A stretch of 64,000 nt of DNA, taken from the NCBI RefSeq assembly GCF_032854445.1, contig NC_088301.1, forward strand, positions 42,331,187-42,395,186, written 5' to 3'. Positions 36,911 to 50,302 of this stretch are shown in pieces. This DNA comes from Liolophura sinensis (Eukaryota > Mollusca > Polyplacophora > Chitonida > Chitonidae). The notes under the pieces are model-generated. The model ran no database searches and was not told the origin of the DNA. It was given only the letters and a program-made list of their open reading frames with translations. The translations under genes and the position numbers were made by a program. Positions within the stretch are counted from its first letter, which is position 1. The number at the start of each line of letters is the position of its first letter.

Positions 36911-36932
36911 GGTGGGGATGTGGGGGGGGGGG
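36911..36932 (+). repeat. G-rich tract
   Basis: GGTGGGGATGTGGGGGGGGG followed by GG; potential G-quadruplex. Confidence 0.6.
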
Positions 36933-37099
36933 AGATAGCAGTGACACAGACCATATTACAGAGGCCCATGTGACCACAGGGCCACAGGGTCATTTCACAC
37001 ATCAGTGAATCCACATCCTTTACATACTCCACATACATTCATTATTAGTCAAGGAGCCTGGGTTAACATATACACATATACCATGAATACTAGAGGTCC

Positions 37100-40000
37100 C
37101 ACTCACTCACCTTGCACCTATTCTAATTGCATTATGATATACATATACCTTTCCTCTCCATAAAGATGATATAGAAAATACATGTAACTGCAAACCGGCA
37201 AAAAGTCAGCCTACAGAATGGACTGGGATTAAAATTAAGTCATAAAGTCTGATACTTAGATATAAATGTGTCACGATAAATATGGTACTTGTACATAGTA
37301 CATTTGGACGGTAAGAACGTGTCATTCGAGGAAGAGCACCTCTTACAAACTTATTAACACTGACAAAACTGGTGACAGTTTCAAAGCTACAGCAATCACA
37401 TATCTATATATGACAAATGCACTTCATTATTCACTCATTTACCGTTAAAATATAAAACTATAAAATTGCCACCCATTCATCTTCATAATAAAGCAAGCAG
37501 AGAAAAAAATTTAAAAAATACATGTACGGGTTAATCTTTAACCACATGCATGGACATTGTGTACATCATAAAATCAACCCATCAAAGTGACAGGTTGGAG
37601 AGTTGATACTGGCTACAATGTTTGTATATACCAGGTCACCAACCTTCACTCTTAAAGACAACACTGCATGATAATTTGGGTCAACTAGCTTTTCATGACT
37701 AAGTTATCTCCCCTGAAATATCCAGCTTTTCACAGGGGAGGTAACATTGCCGGTCATGATAACACTGTAATACAGGGTGTTAATTGGAAGGCAGTCACCA
37801 GTTTCCTGCAGTGTACTACTTCAGTAGACAACTGATCAGATAGCTACCTACTTCGAGGTAGATGGAAACTTTTCCTGCGTAGTGTTCTGCTAAAAAAAAA
37901 AGTATGAAACCCCTGTAATAAGGCTTGGGTTTCTCAGAGAATACTTCAATGCCAAACCAGAGTCAGTAACATTTAAGATTTTAAGGTGAAAGTGTAAAGT
38001 ATAACGCTAGTTACATATACTTCAGCAGGACTTGAAAACATTTTTTTCGGTAGGAGGCTGCAAAAAGATGTGTATTCCTGTTCCTGTACCTGCCTACATT
38101 AGATACTATGATCATGTGAACTAGAAGAAAACACTAAAGTAAGAATCATCAGAGAGACCATCAAAACAGGTATCTAAAATATGTATACTAATAATTCAAT
38201 ATTTTTTTTTCATCTAACCAAATGGACTTAAATGTAGGCTGTACAGACCATGTGACACTATTACAATTATTTTTTCAACATACATGTATGACATGACTTT
38301 TATTCACTCTAATCTGTGTATAATATCTGATTCACTGTTTAAAAAGATTAGTGATACATATAATATTACAAAAACAGATTTCATATAAAATTGCACTTTA
38401 GGGATAAAAGAAATGATAATACAATAATAATACAAGTATACCTAAATATGGCATCATCAGTTGTTATTTCATCAGATGCGATCTACTGCAGTTTTCACAC
38501 ATCTCACAAGCACTAAACTCTAAATACAATATGGAGTAAGTCTCTACAAAGTAGTATCTAATCTAATCTACATGACATCTACATATCTCTTCAACAGTGA
38601 CAATGTATCAATAGCAACAAGAATCAGTTTATTAAAATCACTAATAATGCACTATTAATAAGTTACAGCGCAACTTTCTGCCCCCAGGCTTCAGCTTGAC
38701 AATACCTAATGCATGTGCAAGCACCCTTGTATAACCTGAATTACCTAATAAGTGTTCACATTATGTCACAAAAGATAATGAAAATTGCTATTTTTATACA
38801 TATTAATGCATTTACATACATGTATAGTAAATGACCAATTAATTAAATAATAAAAAAGATAAATTAATGAGAAATTGTAGTGGTAAAATATTTGAACAGG
38901 CAGTTATGATTACATGTAGATACAATTCTTGTCTTGGAATGGTTCTGAGCACCGTATAACCAGAAAACTCAACTGAGTTGCTTCCCTTGTTTCCAGAAAT
39001 TAATAGCCAGGAAGTCTTGATAAAAAGCATGTTTACACCTTAAGACTCATTTACCAAATTCACAATCTTGTCTGTAAGTCATCTTACAGACAGATTTAAG
39101 TCATCTTACAGACAGAAAGTAATCACAAAATTGTCTTTTCCTTATTGAGACACATCTATACAAATTGACAAGACACAAAAATTCTCAAAATTTTTGTCAG
39201 GGTTTTCTGCTCAGAATCTTAAATTTGTCATTTACATGTACAGTATGCACTCAGAAACAGTCACCATTTATCACACTTTGCGAGGTGAATTTGGCATGCA
39301 TACATTTATCTGCCATTTAAAACCATACAATTTCCAAAACCCACAAAAAATAACACCAACAACTGATTATAGATTTGTTAGTTACATGTACTTCGGTTGC
39401 AGCCATCTCATTGCAAGAGGTGAAAACAAACTGTCCAAAATTCAGCCTACAACTTATTTTTTCAGTTACTGGAGTGAACTGGAGTGAACTGATCAAAAAC
39501 TTCCATTGCAAATGCCCTAGTGCCTACATACATTACATTTAAAAAAGATTAAAATGCTAAGCCTGGATTGCTTTAGGATTTTAAGTGTTTTATCATTTAA
39601 ATTTCTCTGTGAACCAAAATATAGCCTCAGCCAGCCATGTTCTAGGTATAAGGCCAGCAGTTCTAGTTAGATTTTTACACATAGATGTGCAGAAATGCAG
39701 CGACAAAGCATGGTACATTGGTACAATCAGCCTACATAAAACTGATTCTGATTTTAAAGCGGTGTGTGTGCTGGCTTTGTAAGCTAGTGGAAAGCTAGGA
39801 CTATATCTCAACATTTCTTGCTATTGAAGCTTTTTCCTTTCTGTCATATGTAACAGCCTGTTAGACTCAAGACTTGCTTGACTTTAATTCACCAAAGACC
39901 CAGTCCTCTACTAGCACATGAAACATCTACATGTAACTGTCTAATGCATCACAACATGTCAGCATCATAAGAACACTTAAATTCATCAAATACATGTATA

Positions 40001-40635
40001 TCAGACCATTAAACTAAAGGTTAATCAGTATAGCCTCAAAATTACGTGATTTGTTTACCAGTGACCTTCAAACGAGTGAATGCTATGAATCATATATCGT
40101 CCAATTGTCCTGAAGGCTTGACACACCTTGGCAATTTTCATCACGAATAAACCAAATGTTACACAAGCACCAAAGAATCATTTGGGTTTGCAGAAGGCAT
40201 CTTGTGTAATTTTATCTGTACAAAAAACTGATAAAAACAAAACAAAGGTATGCTGACAAAAATAAAAGGAAGTGCAAGAAATATGCATATTCAGGTTTTC
40301 ACTACATTGCATTTATTTTGATAAACATAAGTTTAACTGAGTTCGCCACTGATCTTTCAGGTTGATGAGCATACACGCTACTGAAAACTGGTGGGTGTAC
40401 ATAATATTTGTTAAATGTGAACATTTTCCAGACATGGAATGTATACAGGGTAGAGCAATAAGACTACATGGCTGAAAACTAGAGATCTTTCCCCTACACT
40501 ACACTGCACACAACAGATTATGGGGTGTAGAGGTAGAAACTCACTGCAACTCTGCTATCACTGCATATTAAAATGTGAGTTATCTGTATCATAATCTAAG
40601 GTACCAATTTAATACCTGTTTTCAAGCAGCACTAC
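37100..40635. other. Intron-like sequence
   Basis: AT-rich and CpG-poor, with short open frames only. A short local duplication, TAAGTCATCTTACAGACAG, occurs twice at about 39075-39115. No gene or repeat family was assigned. Confidence 0.3.
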
Positions 40636-40772
40636 AGTAACATATATATATGATTGGTGTTTTATGCCGTACTCAAGAATATTTCACTGATACGCCGACA
40701 GCCAGCATTATAGTGGGAAGAAACCGGGCAGAGGGGGAAACCCACAATCATCTGCAGGTTAAGTAACATATA
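40636..40772 (-). mobile_element. 5'-truncated SINE (family A) with target-site duplications
   Basis: Tail-proximal part of family A (GATTGGTGTTTTATGCCGTA, AACCGGGCAGAG) without tRNA head. AGTAACATATA flanks it at 40636-40646 and 40762-40772. The tail is TATATA-like in place of AATA repeats. Confidence 0.83.
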
Positions 40773-41660
40773 CAAATTACAGTTAACAAAAAGGGAAATG
40801 GTCTAACCAAGGCTATCTATTCCCTGATTTTGATATCAGTGAACTCAAACACACACACACACAAAAAGCAAACATTTGGGACATTTGTGACCAGTAGGCC
40901 TAAACCAGTTTAAACTTAAAATGATAATCATACTACAACAATACAATACGAAGTCAAAATGATGAGAAAATCAAGTACACAAGCAATAAATAATTTAAGG
41001 TGCAGATAAGACTAACCTACATGTATTCTATTTTAAGATCCAGGAAATATTCATTCACATTGACAAATACAATTCATTTAAATCAGTGTGGCTTGATGCT
41101 TATGCAGGTTTTTTCCCCAGCAACAGCTTCAATATAATGCCAGAACGTACCCACCAGCAGATCTAAAAGGGTAGCCTATATGTAATTAATATTAATAACA
41201 GAAATTATAATACAACCGACGTCTTCGTGAGGTGCACAGCAAATGTGAATAAATACAACAATTTACAGCAAGTAAAAGTTGAAATACTCGGCAGTTAGCG
41301 ACAATGAAACAAGACAATAAAAGATTGTTTTGGGGAACTGCCGCCTTAAGTCTCGGTATCAAACTGGAAAGGATGGACTCAGCAAGGGGCCGAGATCGTC
41401 AATGTGGAGGTTCGGCTTCATATAATAACCAAATACCGGCAGGAGATCATAGCGCCTCTTATTTCGACAATTGCACAAACGTCTTAGTGCTCACACGGAA
41501 GACAATGGAGTTTTCCCGCATAGCAATTATTTTTGAATGTAACTTCCAAGCAAAACATCTATTAGTTCATCACTGCCACTACAATTATCGCCCACTAGCG
41601 AGCTGTCCGAATGTATACTTGGGTTTTGCAGCACAGCCATATTGGATCTACAGTACTTAC

Positions 41661-41950
41661 CGGTAGCAACCTCGGCGAAAAATCAACAGTGTTCGGCTAA
41701 TATCCCAGCCCACAACGTGGCACTAATAATACCTATTCCTAAAGAAAATGTCGGAAAATCATCGGTTTTTCTGCTGAGACAAATGTCACCTCATCAGCCA
41801 CGATAGGTGTCTTCAAAATCCCCCGAAAATATCTTACCATTAGAACATGTATGCTCGCCTCTCAGGGAACCCCGCAGTCTGGTGCGAGCTGCATTCTGAT
41901 TGGTTGAAACGAAATATTAACATATCGCTGTAGAAACTTTGACGTCAATG
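41661..41950 (-). promoter_or_regulatory. Promoter and first exon candidate of the minus-strand gene
   Basis: Reading leftward, a palindromic CRE (TGACGTCA, 41940-41947) is followed by a CCAAT box (CAACCAATCAG, complement at about 41897-41907). About 60-70 nt farther is a strong splice donor (CTAATG|GTAAGA, exon edge 41838), and a second donor (TACCG|GTAAGT) is at 41661. The patch is CpG-rich and marks the border between CpG-poor DNA on the left and CpG-normal DNA on the right. No TATA box is obvious. The first exon would be untranslated or nearly so. Confidence 0.48.
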
Positions 41951-42335
41951 GATTCCCGCCCTAGTCTTTCAAACTTAAATGAGCTAGGCCGATAAATGTC
42001 TCAAATTTTAAAAGCATGGAAACGATGCAACCATATATTTACCTCATTTTAATCTGACAAGAAGGCACGATATAATGAACTAATTAGACGATTTCGTGTG
42101 CAAGGATTTAAATGAACTATATGTAACCTATATGTACATGTACGCACTTGTGTTCGATACAGCATGTATCGCAGTAGCTCACTCAAGTCAACTCGACTGC
42201 TTTTACAAGTCACATTTCTGTTTCGTTCGTTCTTTTATTTATACCATGCATTGGATAAACCTATCGTTTGAGAGAAAAAAAATATTGGTGGCCATGTACA
42301 CACATTTAGCAAATTATTTTGTTCACATGCAGCGT

Positions 42336-42358
42336 GGGGTGAGGGTGGGGTGGGGGGC
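42336..42358 (+). repeat. G-quadruplex motif
   Basis: GGGG, GGG, GGGG and GGGGGG runs with short spacers. Confidence 0.68.
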
Positions 42359-42886
42359 TACTATGCATAGTATAGATTAACCCTATGAAGATTAAGACAC
42401 CTCATAATCTGCATCGAAATGTAATCTGCTCCTGTGGTATTGAACATACCGTATAAATGGGAAATAACTGAGCCACGTAGCTCTAAATTTGGCTAGATGC
42501 AGTTAGGGCAATTTTGAGCCAATCTACAGTAGAATGCATGCAAAAGTTCCTGCTAGGCTAACTGGTACAGGCAAAAGGCCTAGGCCTATATACCTTTCTT
42601 AAGACCCCATAGCTCTTGAAAGATATTTCGCATAGACCTTCACGACAGCTGTTACATAGTGGGTCCAAGGCCTATACCTACATATAAATTTTCATCATGT
42701 GCCAGCATTAACACAACGATCAGTTATAACCGTAATAACTCAAATATGTTTGTAAGACAATGCATGTTAATTAAAAAAAAAAAAACCTAATTATAACAGT
42801 ATAACTGAATGTACAAGGTACAAGTTTCAACAAGTCGATTAGCATGCCATGTGCGTACAAGAATATGCAGGCCCGATCCCGATATA

Positions 42887-42890
<4 letters not shown>

Positions 42891-42969
<79 letters not shown>
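42891..42969 (+). repeat. (TA)n microsatellite, about 79 bp
   Basis: Uninterrupted TA dinucleotides. The Tyr/Ile repeat frames across it are artefacts. Confidence 0.95.
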
Positions 42970-42972
<3 letters not shown>

Positions 42973-43606
42973 AAACTGAAGGATCTGTCGCTATGCACAT
43001 GGGCACATCGTGTATGCATGTGAGAAAGGAATATGTTTGCTCACTACGTGAAAAGCTGCGTGCTGGGTCATTATATTTATTCAGTATACGCACGTAGAAA
43101 AGTTGTCTACTTTTATTCAGCTATACATGCACGTAGTTAAATTTATATGGGATTTTATTTATTTATGCTATATATACAGTCGGTTTAATCGTCCTGAAAT
43201 TAAGATAATTAAGAAACACGAAACAAAAATTTGTATTAATTGTGTATTACCTTGACGAACAACTTGTGAACTAAATGAGCTCGAATGTGTGTCAACTATA
43301 GATTTCTATTACATTCCACATAAGTTACATTTACGAGTATTTATACCTACATAAAAAATCTTATATTACCTACATCAAATTATACGTACAAAAAATCGCA
43401 TGGAAATCTTAAAACTGAACTACCACTGAGTCTATAGGTGTACACCTCCCCTTGTCCTAAAGTCAAAGCGGTCTTAAAACATAGAAGTTGATGACTGTAA
43501 ATCAATTAATGGCCTATCTTCAAAGAATTGTTTCCAGTGATATGCTACATATATATACCTTATATCTATAAGAACCACAGCATCTTAAATAAACTTAGCA
43601 AAGCGG

Positions 43607-43627
43607 AGGGGGGGGGGGGTGGGGGGG
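43607..43627 (+). repeat. Long G-run
   Basis: Two G-runs of about a dozen and seven, separated by T. Confidence 0.75.
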
Positions 43628-43775
43628 CTGCGTGCACCAGCTTAATTATAGCAAATTAAGCTGTAAGAACAGAAGAATTACACCCCAACAAGGGGTACAA
43701 GGATACACCAGCTAAATAATGCCCATGCAAGCTAGGTGTCACAGCGGATATTTCATTCGGATAATCCTAATGCGG

Positions 43776-44612
43776 GCACAACAGGTCAGTGATCTCAGTC
43801 CTGGTGTCACATGAAAACGTGGATAATCTTGATCAATACATAGCAAATCTACGTGTGTCACAACAGACATTCGTGAATTCAGGCATATCAGTCGGAACCC
43901 CGGCAAGTATACATAGCAAATTTGAAGGTGTCACAACAGACAGTAGTGTATGCAATCATCAGTCGGAACGTGGGCACACTTAACGGGCACATAGGAAATC
44001 TGTCAGTGTCACAGCAGACATTCGTGTATGTAGTCATCAGTCGGAACGTGGGAAAACTAAATCAGCACATAAGAAATCTGAAGACTTTACAACAGACAGT
44101 AGTGTATGCAATCATCAGTATAGGAACGTGGGCATAATTAGCAGCACCTAGGAAATCTGTCAGTGTCACAACAGACATTCGTGTATGTAGTCATCAGTCG
44201 GAACGTGGGAAAACTAAAGCAGCACATAAGAAATCTGAAGGTGACTGCAGAGCAAATCTATATGTGTCACAACAGACATTCGTGAATTCAGGCATGTCAA
44301 TCGGAACCTCGGCAAGTATACATAACAAATTTGAAGGTGTCGCAACAGACAGTAGTGTATGCAATCATCAGTCGGAACGTGGGCATACTTAACGGGCACA
44401 TAGGAAATCTGTCAGTGTCAAAACAGATATTCGTGTATGCAATCATCAGTTGGAACGTGGGCATACTTAACCGGCACATAGAAAATCTGATGGTGTCACA
44501 ACAGACTACTGTATGCAATCATCAGTCGGAACGTGGGAAAACCAAATCAGCACAGAGGAAATCTGAAAGGTGTCACAACAGACAGTGATGTATGCAGTCA
44601 TCAGTCAGAACG
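43776..44612 (+). repeat. 78-bp minisatellite with higher-order structure
   Basis: About ten to eleven diverged units carry CACAACAGACA, ATCAGTCGGAACGTGGG and CATAGGAAATCTG at constant spacing. The unit is about 78 bp, equal to 26 codons. Most units alternate between an ACAGACATTCGTG and an ACAGACAGTAGTG type, giving a dimer of about 156 bp. A block starting near 43855 recurs about 409 bp later (GAATTC at 43875 and 44284). Because 78 is divisible by three, both strands show repeated open frames (VSQQTVVYAIISRNVG-like), but these are broken by indels. Confidence 0.88.
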
Positions 44613-47023
44613 TGATATTATTTTACCCCAATTACAAGAATAGTAGAGTAAATAATGAAAGCAGGCTGAAATTTACAGTGAGATTTCATTTCAAGTATAT
44701 AATATATGAGTGAAATTCATATCTAATTTGCAATAGGCTTCATATGAAGTTAGGCTTTCTTAATAAATAGAGATCACAACATATTCTGATATCACCATCC
44801 ATGCGACGTAAAATATCATTCAACACGTATAACACGGTTTAGCATGATCGAGACCCACTTGCATGCATTATAAATGAGGACAATACAAAATATTATGTTA
44901 ATTAACTTTTGAGAATTATTTCTGGCTGAGAGAATAATTAATATTCCTTAAAGCGCATGCGTCGCTTTCTACATTCGCTTTACAGCAAATTTTGTACAGA
45001 AATTTTGAACAACGCCGAATTCTCTGGGGCCACGCTGATGGGGTAGTAAGTGATGTCAGAAAACACGTCTAAAGTATTCAAAACAAGACTCTAACTAACA
45101 TGTGAAACAATTTTATTGACTGCTTGCTGATTTAATAGTTCCACGCCAGGACACCAGTGGTGATGTTATGCCTGCACAGGTTAACAAAGGTCAAACTTGT
45201 CTTGTGTTGGCATTGATGAGCATGGAGAGCGGCACATACACAGAGAATGAGATAAATTGTCTCGGACGACGAAATCAACTATGAATTAAGGAGGAAACTC
45301 TGCATGTGTTTATATCTATGTACTCATATCTTTCAACCATTTCAACCGCCTCTGCAAGCCCAGTATTTTTAAACATTCTGATAGAACGATGTGGTGTAGA
45401 GAAATAATTTGCACAGTTTTATGAATCTTACATATGTAATGGACACGAACAAATCATTTTTAGCATCATTTCATGAGAAATGAATGGATAAAATTCCACT
45501 GAAAAAAGTGCTTTAATAATTGAAAAGGTTGAAGATTTAGAGTATGTATGTATGTATGTATGTATGTATGTGTGTATGTATATATGTGTCAGTAGATTTC
45601 TCCAACCGCCCATTCGATCGAATTCGCACCTGTCGGGTGTATTTCCGGGGATCCGAGGAAGTGCATGCAACGTCCAATATTCATATTATATAGGCGTGCA
45701 AATTACATGCAGCAATGACGTTACAAACTGACACTTCAGTTAAGCTAAATGATATTACTTTCCAGTTAAGAAACTGAACTACTGAATAACGCCTGACATG
45801 TCACGATTTTGTGCTTTTAGGAGTGTACAACGTGTCAACCAAAGTGTATAGTTGTCTATTACATCAGTTCATATTACATATGGACCAACAACTATACATA
45901 ACACAAGTATTGCACATGTCCTGCTTTTTTTTTTAAAAAAGTAACAGTTGTGCAGGATGGGGAAGGATGAAGAGCTTTGTTCTATTTTCAATGCTCCTAA
46001 GACATGTTTTAGCCTAATTTGCATATATCAATAACTGATTTAAACACGTTGCTAAAATGTATTTGCTTTAGTGAACGATTCTGTTCACCCACATCACTTT
46101 GCAAGAATATAGTTTACAAGCATAAACAATGCACAATTTCATCATTCTGTAGTAAGTATACATACTTACATTTGTATTCTGCTCGAAAATTGGGACATGT
46201 GGTGTTGGGAGTGTTTATATTCTAAATAATTCCCTCATGACCTCTTGTCAACCTTTTTGTTAGTCTGTTGTTTCGAGGGCACGCTTATGACGTCAACAAA
46301 CTAATTGAAATATGTCACTGTTTCCCTTACAGCTACACATAAACGATATATTTTGTGACATTTACGCCTCGTCATCTTGACATTCCGTATAACTTTTCCT
46401 CTGCACCAATTAATGTACCGTACATATGCTCTATAGCGAGCAACTTGGTCAAAGTTCCATTAGACTGTACATACTTATAGATGAAAGTTCACGCAGGGTG
46501 GTAGACTTTCCGGTACGATTATCTTTAGACGCATGCTTACGCATGTTTACTCAAATAATTCATAACCCTACGTAATCAAACAACCACACACACATCATAC
46601 CTATATTTTAATGCCATTTTTTTCTTCTGTACAGCTTCACTTGAAGCATGTATTTAGTGTATACAAATACACTGTGATGGTAGATGGGTGTTTGCTCGGT
46701 GGAGACAACATTTATATACAAATAAGCAAAAGCACGGGGCACATATTCCACAATATAGCTGTGCATACCTTGGTCATCACAGGCAGATATGAGCATATAA
46801 GTAATTCACAACTAGAAACGCTGCGTCCTAGTTATATTTGCCTTGTTTCAATTAATCATAGGACAACCGCCATAGTTCAGTGTACATACCCGTCTACGCG
46901 ACAATTATTAAAAGGGATGCATCTCGCAACATCTGTTTAGAACTCCATATCAGCTGTTGTGGCCGAGTTATGCATACATTCATTAATGAATGGGGTCGGT
47001 TAAGACAAAATTATGTACTAGTG
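44613..47023. other. Intergenic-like sequence
   Basis: No gene, RNA or dispersed repeat was assigned apart from the GTAT microsatellite. CpG frequency is visibly higher than in the left part of the window. Confidence 0.3.
45542..45590 (+). repeat. (GTAT)n microsatellite
   Basis: Tetranucleotide run with minor variation at the 3' end. Confidence 0.9.
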
Positions 47024-47279
47024 TGTGCACAAATGTATTTATTTATTTGATTGGTGTTTTACCTCGTACTCAAGAATATTTCACTTGTATACGACGGCGG
47101 CCAGCTTATTTTGGGAGGAAACCTAGCGGAGCCATTGCTTGGGAAACTAACGTCCCCGCCAGGGTAGAAGCCAGCATGAAATGGACTTGAACTCACAGCG
47201 ACCACATGAATAGATGGGAGGCTCCTGAGGTCATTACACCGCGCTGGCGTTGCTAACTTCCTAGGCCATGTGTGCAAAA
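47024..47279 (-). mobile_element. SINE (family A), nearly full length, diverged
   Basis: AATA-type tail, then GATTGGTGTTTTACCTCG, ACGACGGCGGCCAGC and GGACTTGAACTCACAGCGAC (B-box complement). The A-box end is degraded near 47265. TGTGCACAAA at the left and TGTGCAAAAG at the right form an imperfect target-site duplication. Confidence 0.8.
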
Positions 47280-47999
47280 GGTTTAACCAGTAATGTAATG
47301 TTTCATAATGACATTACTATGTTTAGTTAAGGAAAACCTTGTGGCATTGGAAATGGAAACCGGAAAGACGCATGTAGTAAAAAAAAATATAAGATAAAAA
47401 TTGGACGTACGTTTGTTCAATATATATAAAATAAACTTAGCTGAAACGCGTTATATACTAACCGAGAAATAACGACATTCTATGGATTGCTCTCCTTCAC
47501 CATGCACGTAACAAAGCATGTTATCAGTTCACTTTAGATATTTCACCAAATTCTGCCATTCAATTGTTCAGTGTGAATTTACAATATTTGGACATATTGT
47601 AGTTTATACGGCGATAGACGAACTCATTTGGTTGCGTTACATTTAAAACAAGTCAGAATTTGGGGGCAACAAACATATGTAGTTCGTTTAGGATTGTGCC
47701 ATATGGAATGTAGCTCCGAAATCTTTGTAAGATGTACGTAAATGTACACGCATTTATACAGCTTCGAAATGCTCAGACGTCCTGGGAATAAATGACACTT
47801 CAACACTTGAAAATTGTAGGTACATGTACCAGAGATTGGATGGATTACACTGGATGGCTTCACCCATGTATACAACCTATGTATGGCTCTCAACCTGATT
47901 CAGCTTGCTGCAGTGGGTTGACGGGGGCGGAACAGCCAGTAGCCGTATGTAAGGGAGCCTCCCACGAGGGTGCATTCGGAATACCGATATAAAATCAAA

Positions 48000-48330
48000 C
48001 CCGATTCCCGTGCCGAAGCAGTAAATCGATAGGAGATACATAAAAGTTAGCCGGGTGAAAAGCTGAAACCGTACGTCTTAAAAACGAATGAGCAAGAGAT
48101 CGGCCCATGCATGCAAGCGCGTTGGCGCGGCACCACTATAACATGCGTGTCCGCCGAAGTCACTGCATGCAGGCATAAAATTAATCACGAATACAAACGT
48201 TACACCAAGTGACCAACACACTGAAAGCAAATCGCACGTTGCTCATCGTTTATCATCTCTCACGCCCCACTGCCTAACCACGCACTTTGATGGTCAGTCC
48301 TGCGGAGTGCAAATGCCGATTATCAGTGAA
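48000..48330. promoter_or_regulatory. CpG-dense patch of unknown role
   Basis: Unusually many CpG for the window (GCGCGTTGGCGCGGC, GTCCGCCGAAGTC). No start codon with an exon-like frame or core promoter element could be tied to it. Could be an unmethylated regulatory patch. Confidence 0.22.
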
Positions 48331-49088
48331 ATTGTCATAAATAAAAGTGTTATGTATGTTATACCGGGATGGCGCATGTGTAATCGCGGGGTATATATGA
48401 CTTCGTAATGATGATATATCATGACCTTTAATGTTGTATGATGCTACTTAAACAAAACTAAGATTTGGGGAGTAAATAAGAATTACAAAGCTGTAAATTC
48501 ATACAAGTTTTCCTTTAAAAACGATTATCCAAATTCCCCTTAACATAAAACAACGAGGTAACGATTGACATTGGTGTATAACGCATACCTATGCACGATA
48601 TGAGAATGTCCAAAGGAGTGCTTAATCGCCAGAGTTATCCATGACCAGCATTTTGGTGTTTTTTGTTTTAATTGACTTCAAATCATTTTAGTTGGAGTTG
48701 GAAACGAATGATGTTCACTCGAAATTAGAATTACATTCTGTTGTTGTAGCTCAACTGCAACCATATCAGTGAACAATCTCGATTTGTACGTCCAATGACC
48801 TTTCGTCAAAGGCCTTCGCAGGGTCATAAATCCGTAGTGAATGTCCTGCCACCGTTAATTGCGCGCATTCCCTCTATTGCTATAATGGCGTCCCACGTGA
48901 ATTACTCCTGTGTAAACACTAGGCCGTGATAATGTGGTTTAACATAATGCTGTTCAACATGGTGTGGTTTTTCGCTTTGGTAAATAGCGCGAGTCTTGTC
49001 ATTGTTAAGAGGCAACACATTTCAGAAAACTCTGTGAAACACTTAAAGGTTTGAATAGCTTTCATACCTATAAAATCATATTTTTGAA

Positions 49089-49111
49089 TTTTTTTTTTTT
49101 TTTTTTTTTTT
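49089..49111 (+). repeat. Poly(T) run
   Basis: T homopolymer; could be the reverse-strand poly(A) of a retrocopy, but no retrocopy is seen next to it. Confidence 0.85.
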
Positions 49112-50188
49112 GTATTTTGAAAATGGACGAGAGTGGTTGGTGATTCCCATCCATGTAGATCACTGCATTAAGGCCAGCATTCGTACAAATCAGACTGACG
49201 TGAGCTGACCAACGCATAATTTGCCTTGGGTATGTCCAGAAATAGAGGGTATACTGACATTTCTACAACATGCATTGCAATATGGCGATCTCTTTCATAG
49301 ATGGCTGCTGTTTCTATTATCCGGCTTAACCCGGGACTAAGGACTGTATAAGCATCCATGCCTATTACATCAATTAAACATGGAGCATAGATGAACAGTT
49401 ACAATCAAAGCGCGACTTTGACACACATATCTTCGCATTCGACTGTCCAAAAGTTTAAAATTTGTTACTGTACAGATGCCATGCCTACAGTTTATTTCTT
49501 TCAGAGAGTCACCTATATTCAGTTGTCTGTAAAATCAGTCATACTAGCAACCAAACTTGCCTTCAGTCAGTGACACGTAACAACCCAAGCTCTACACACT
49601 GGCATGTTGGACGTCCACATTCTTGCAAAGGAAATCACACTAGAACGCTTTTTCTAATTCATAATATTATAGTCCATTAGCTCAGTTTCAACGCCAAGAA
49701 CTCGTTGCCTCGGGTGACGTCATAATTATTAAAAAAAACAGTGACATGGTGGGGAATCGGAGTAAGCAGTAATTTGTTCTACAATAAGTATACAAACACG
49801 CGATTAGAATTCCACACATTAACACAGCCTACACTACACTCTCAGCGAATAGATTACATTGTTTTTTTTTATAACAAAATTTCCTATCATCCAGCTTTAA
49901 AACCATACTGCCGTGAGATCATATACTACAGGAGATAAAATAAAATTCATTTATTAAGGTTATATTATACTAAAACGTATAAAGAATTTCAATTATCAAA
50001 TGTCAGAAACAGGGTTTACAGTAAAATCGATAGCAGTTTAGGTGACTGGTGTCGCCCTCCGTCAAAACATGTCGAACTGCGCCCAATGTCCAGCAAGCTA
50101 CTGTTTTTCTAAGGGATTACTCTCAGTGTCCAGATTTAGCTACTTATCTTTAGCATAGAGATTATAACCTGTTTAACAGTATGTTACT

Positions 50189-50204
50189 GGGGAGGGGGGA
50201 GGGG
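50189..50204 (+). repeat. G-rich tract
   Basis: GGGGAGGGGGGAGGGG; a possible G-quadruplex. Confidence 0.6.
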
Positions 50205-50302
50205 CTCTGAGAAACGTAATTATGACTTTAAATGCACCAAAAACGATAGATTCACTACCCCAGCCAAGAGGCCTATACAACCCGGGAATCCGTATCAAAA
50301 CG

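Noticed and set aside
36607-37038. Longest open frame in the window (143 codons, minus strand)
   Set aside because: Composition matches translated AT-rich DNA (His/Cys/Ile/Tyr-rich). It crosses a G-run and has no domain, splice or start-context support.
41304-41666. 120-codon plus-strand frame in the 41-kb CpG-rich patch
   Set aside because: No recognisable motif, and the patch has promoter and donor signals in the opposite direction. The open frame is probably due to the locally higher GC content.
42771-43093. Frames with long Tyr-Ile repeats
   Set aside because: Translation of the TA microsatellite.
43776-44612. CRISPR array or repeat-protein gene
   Set aside because: Eukaryotic context. 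The units are contiguous and diverged, with no constant repeat plus unique spacer, and the open frames are broken by indels.
49089-49111. Poly(A) tail of a processed pseudogene (minus strand)
   Set aside because: No gene-like sequence lies beside it and no target-site duplication is visible.
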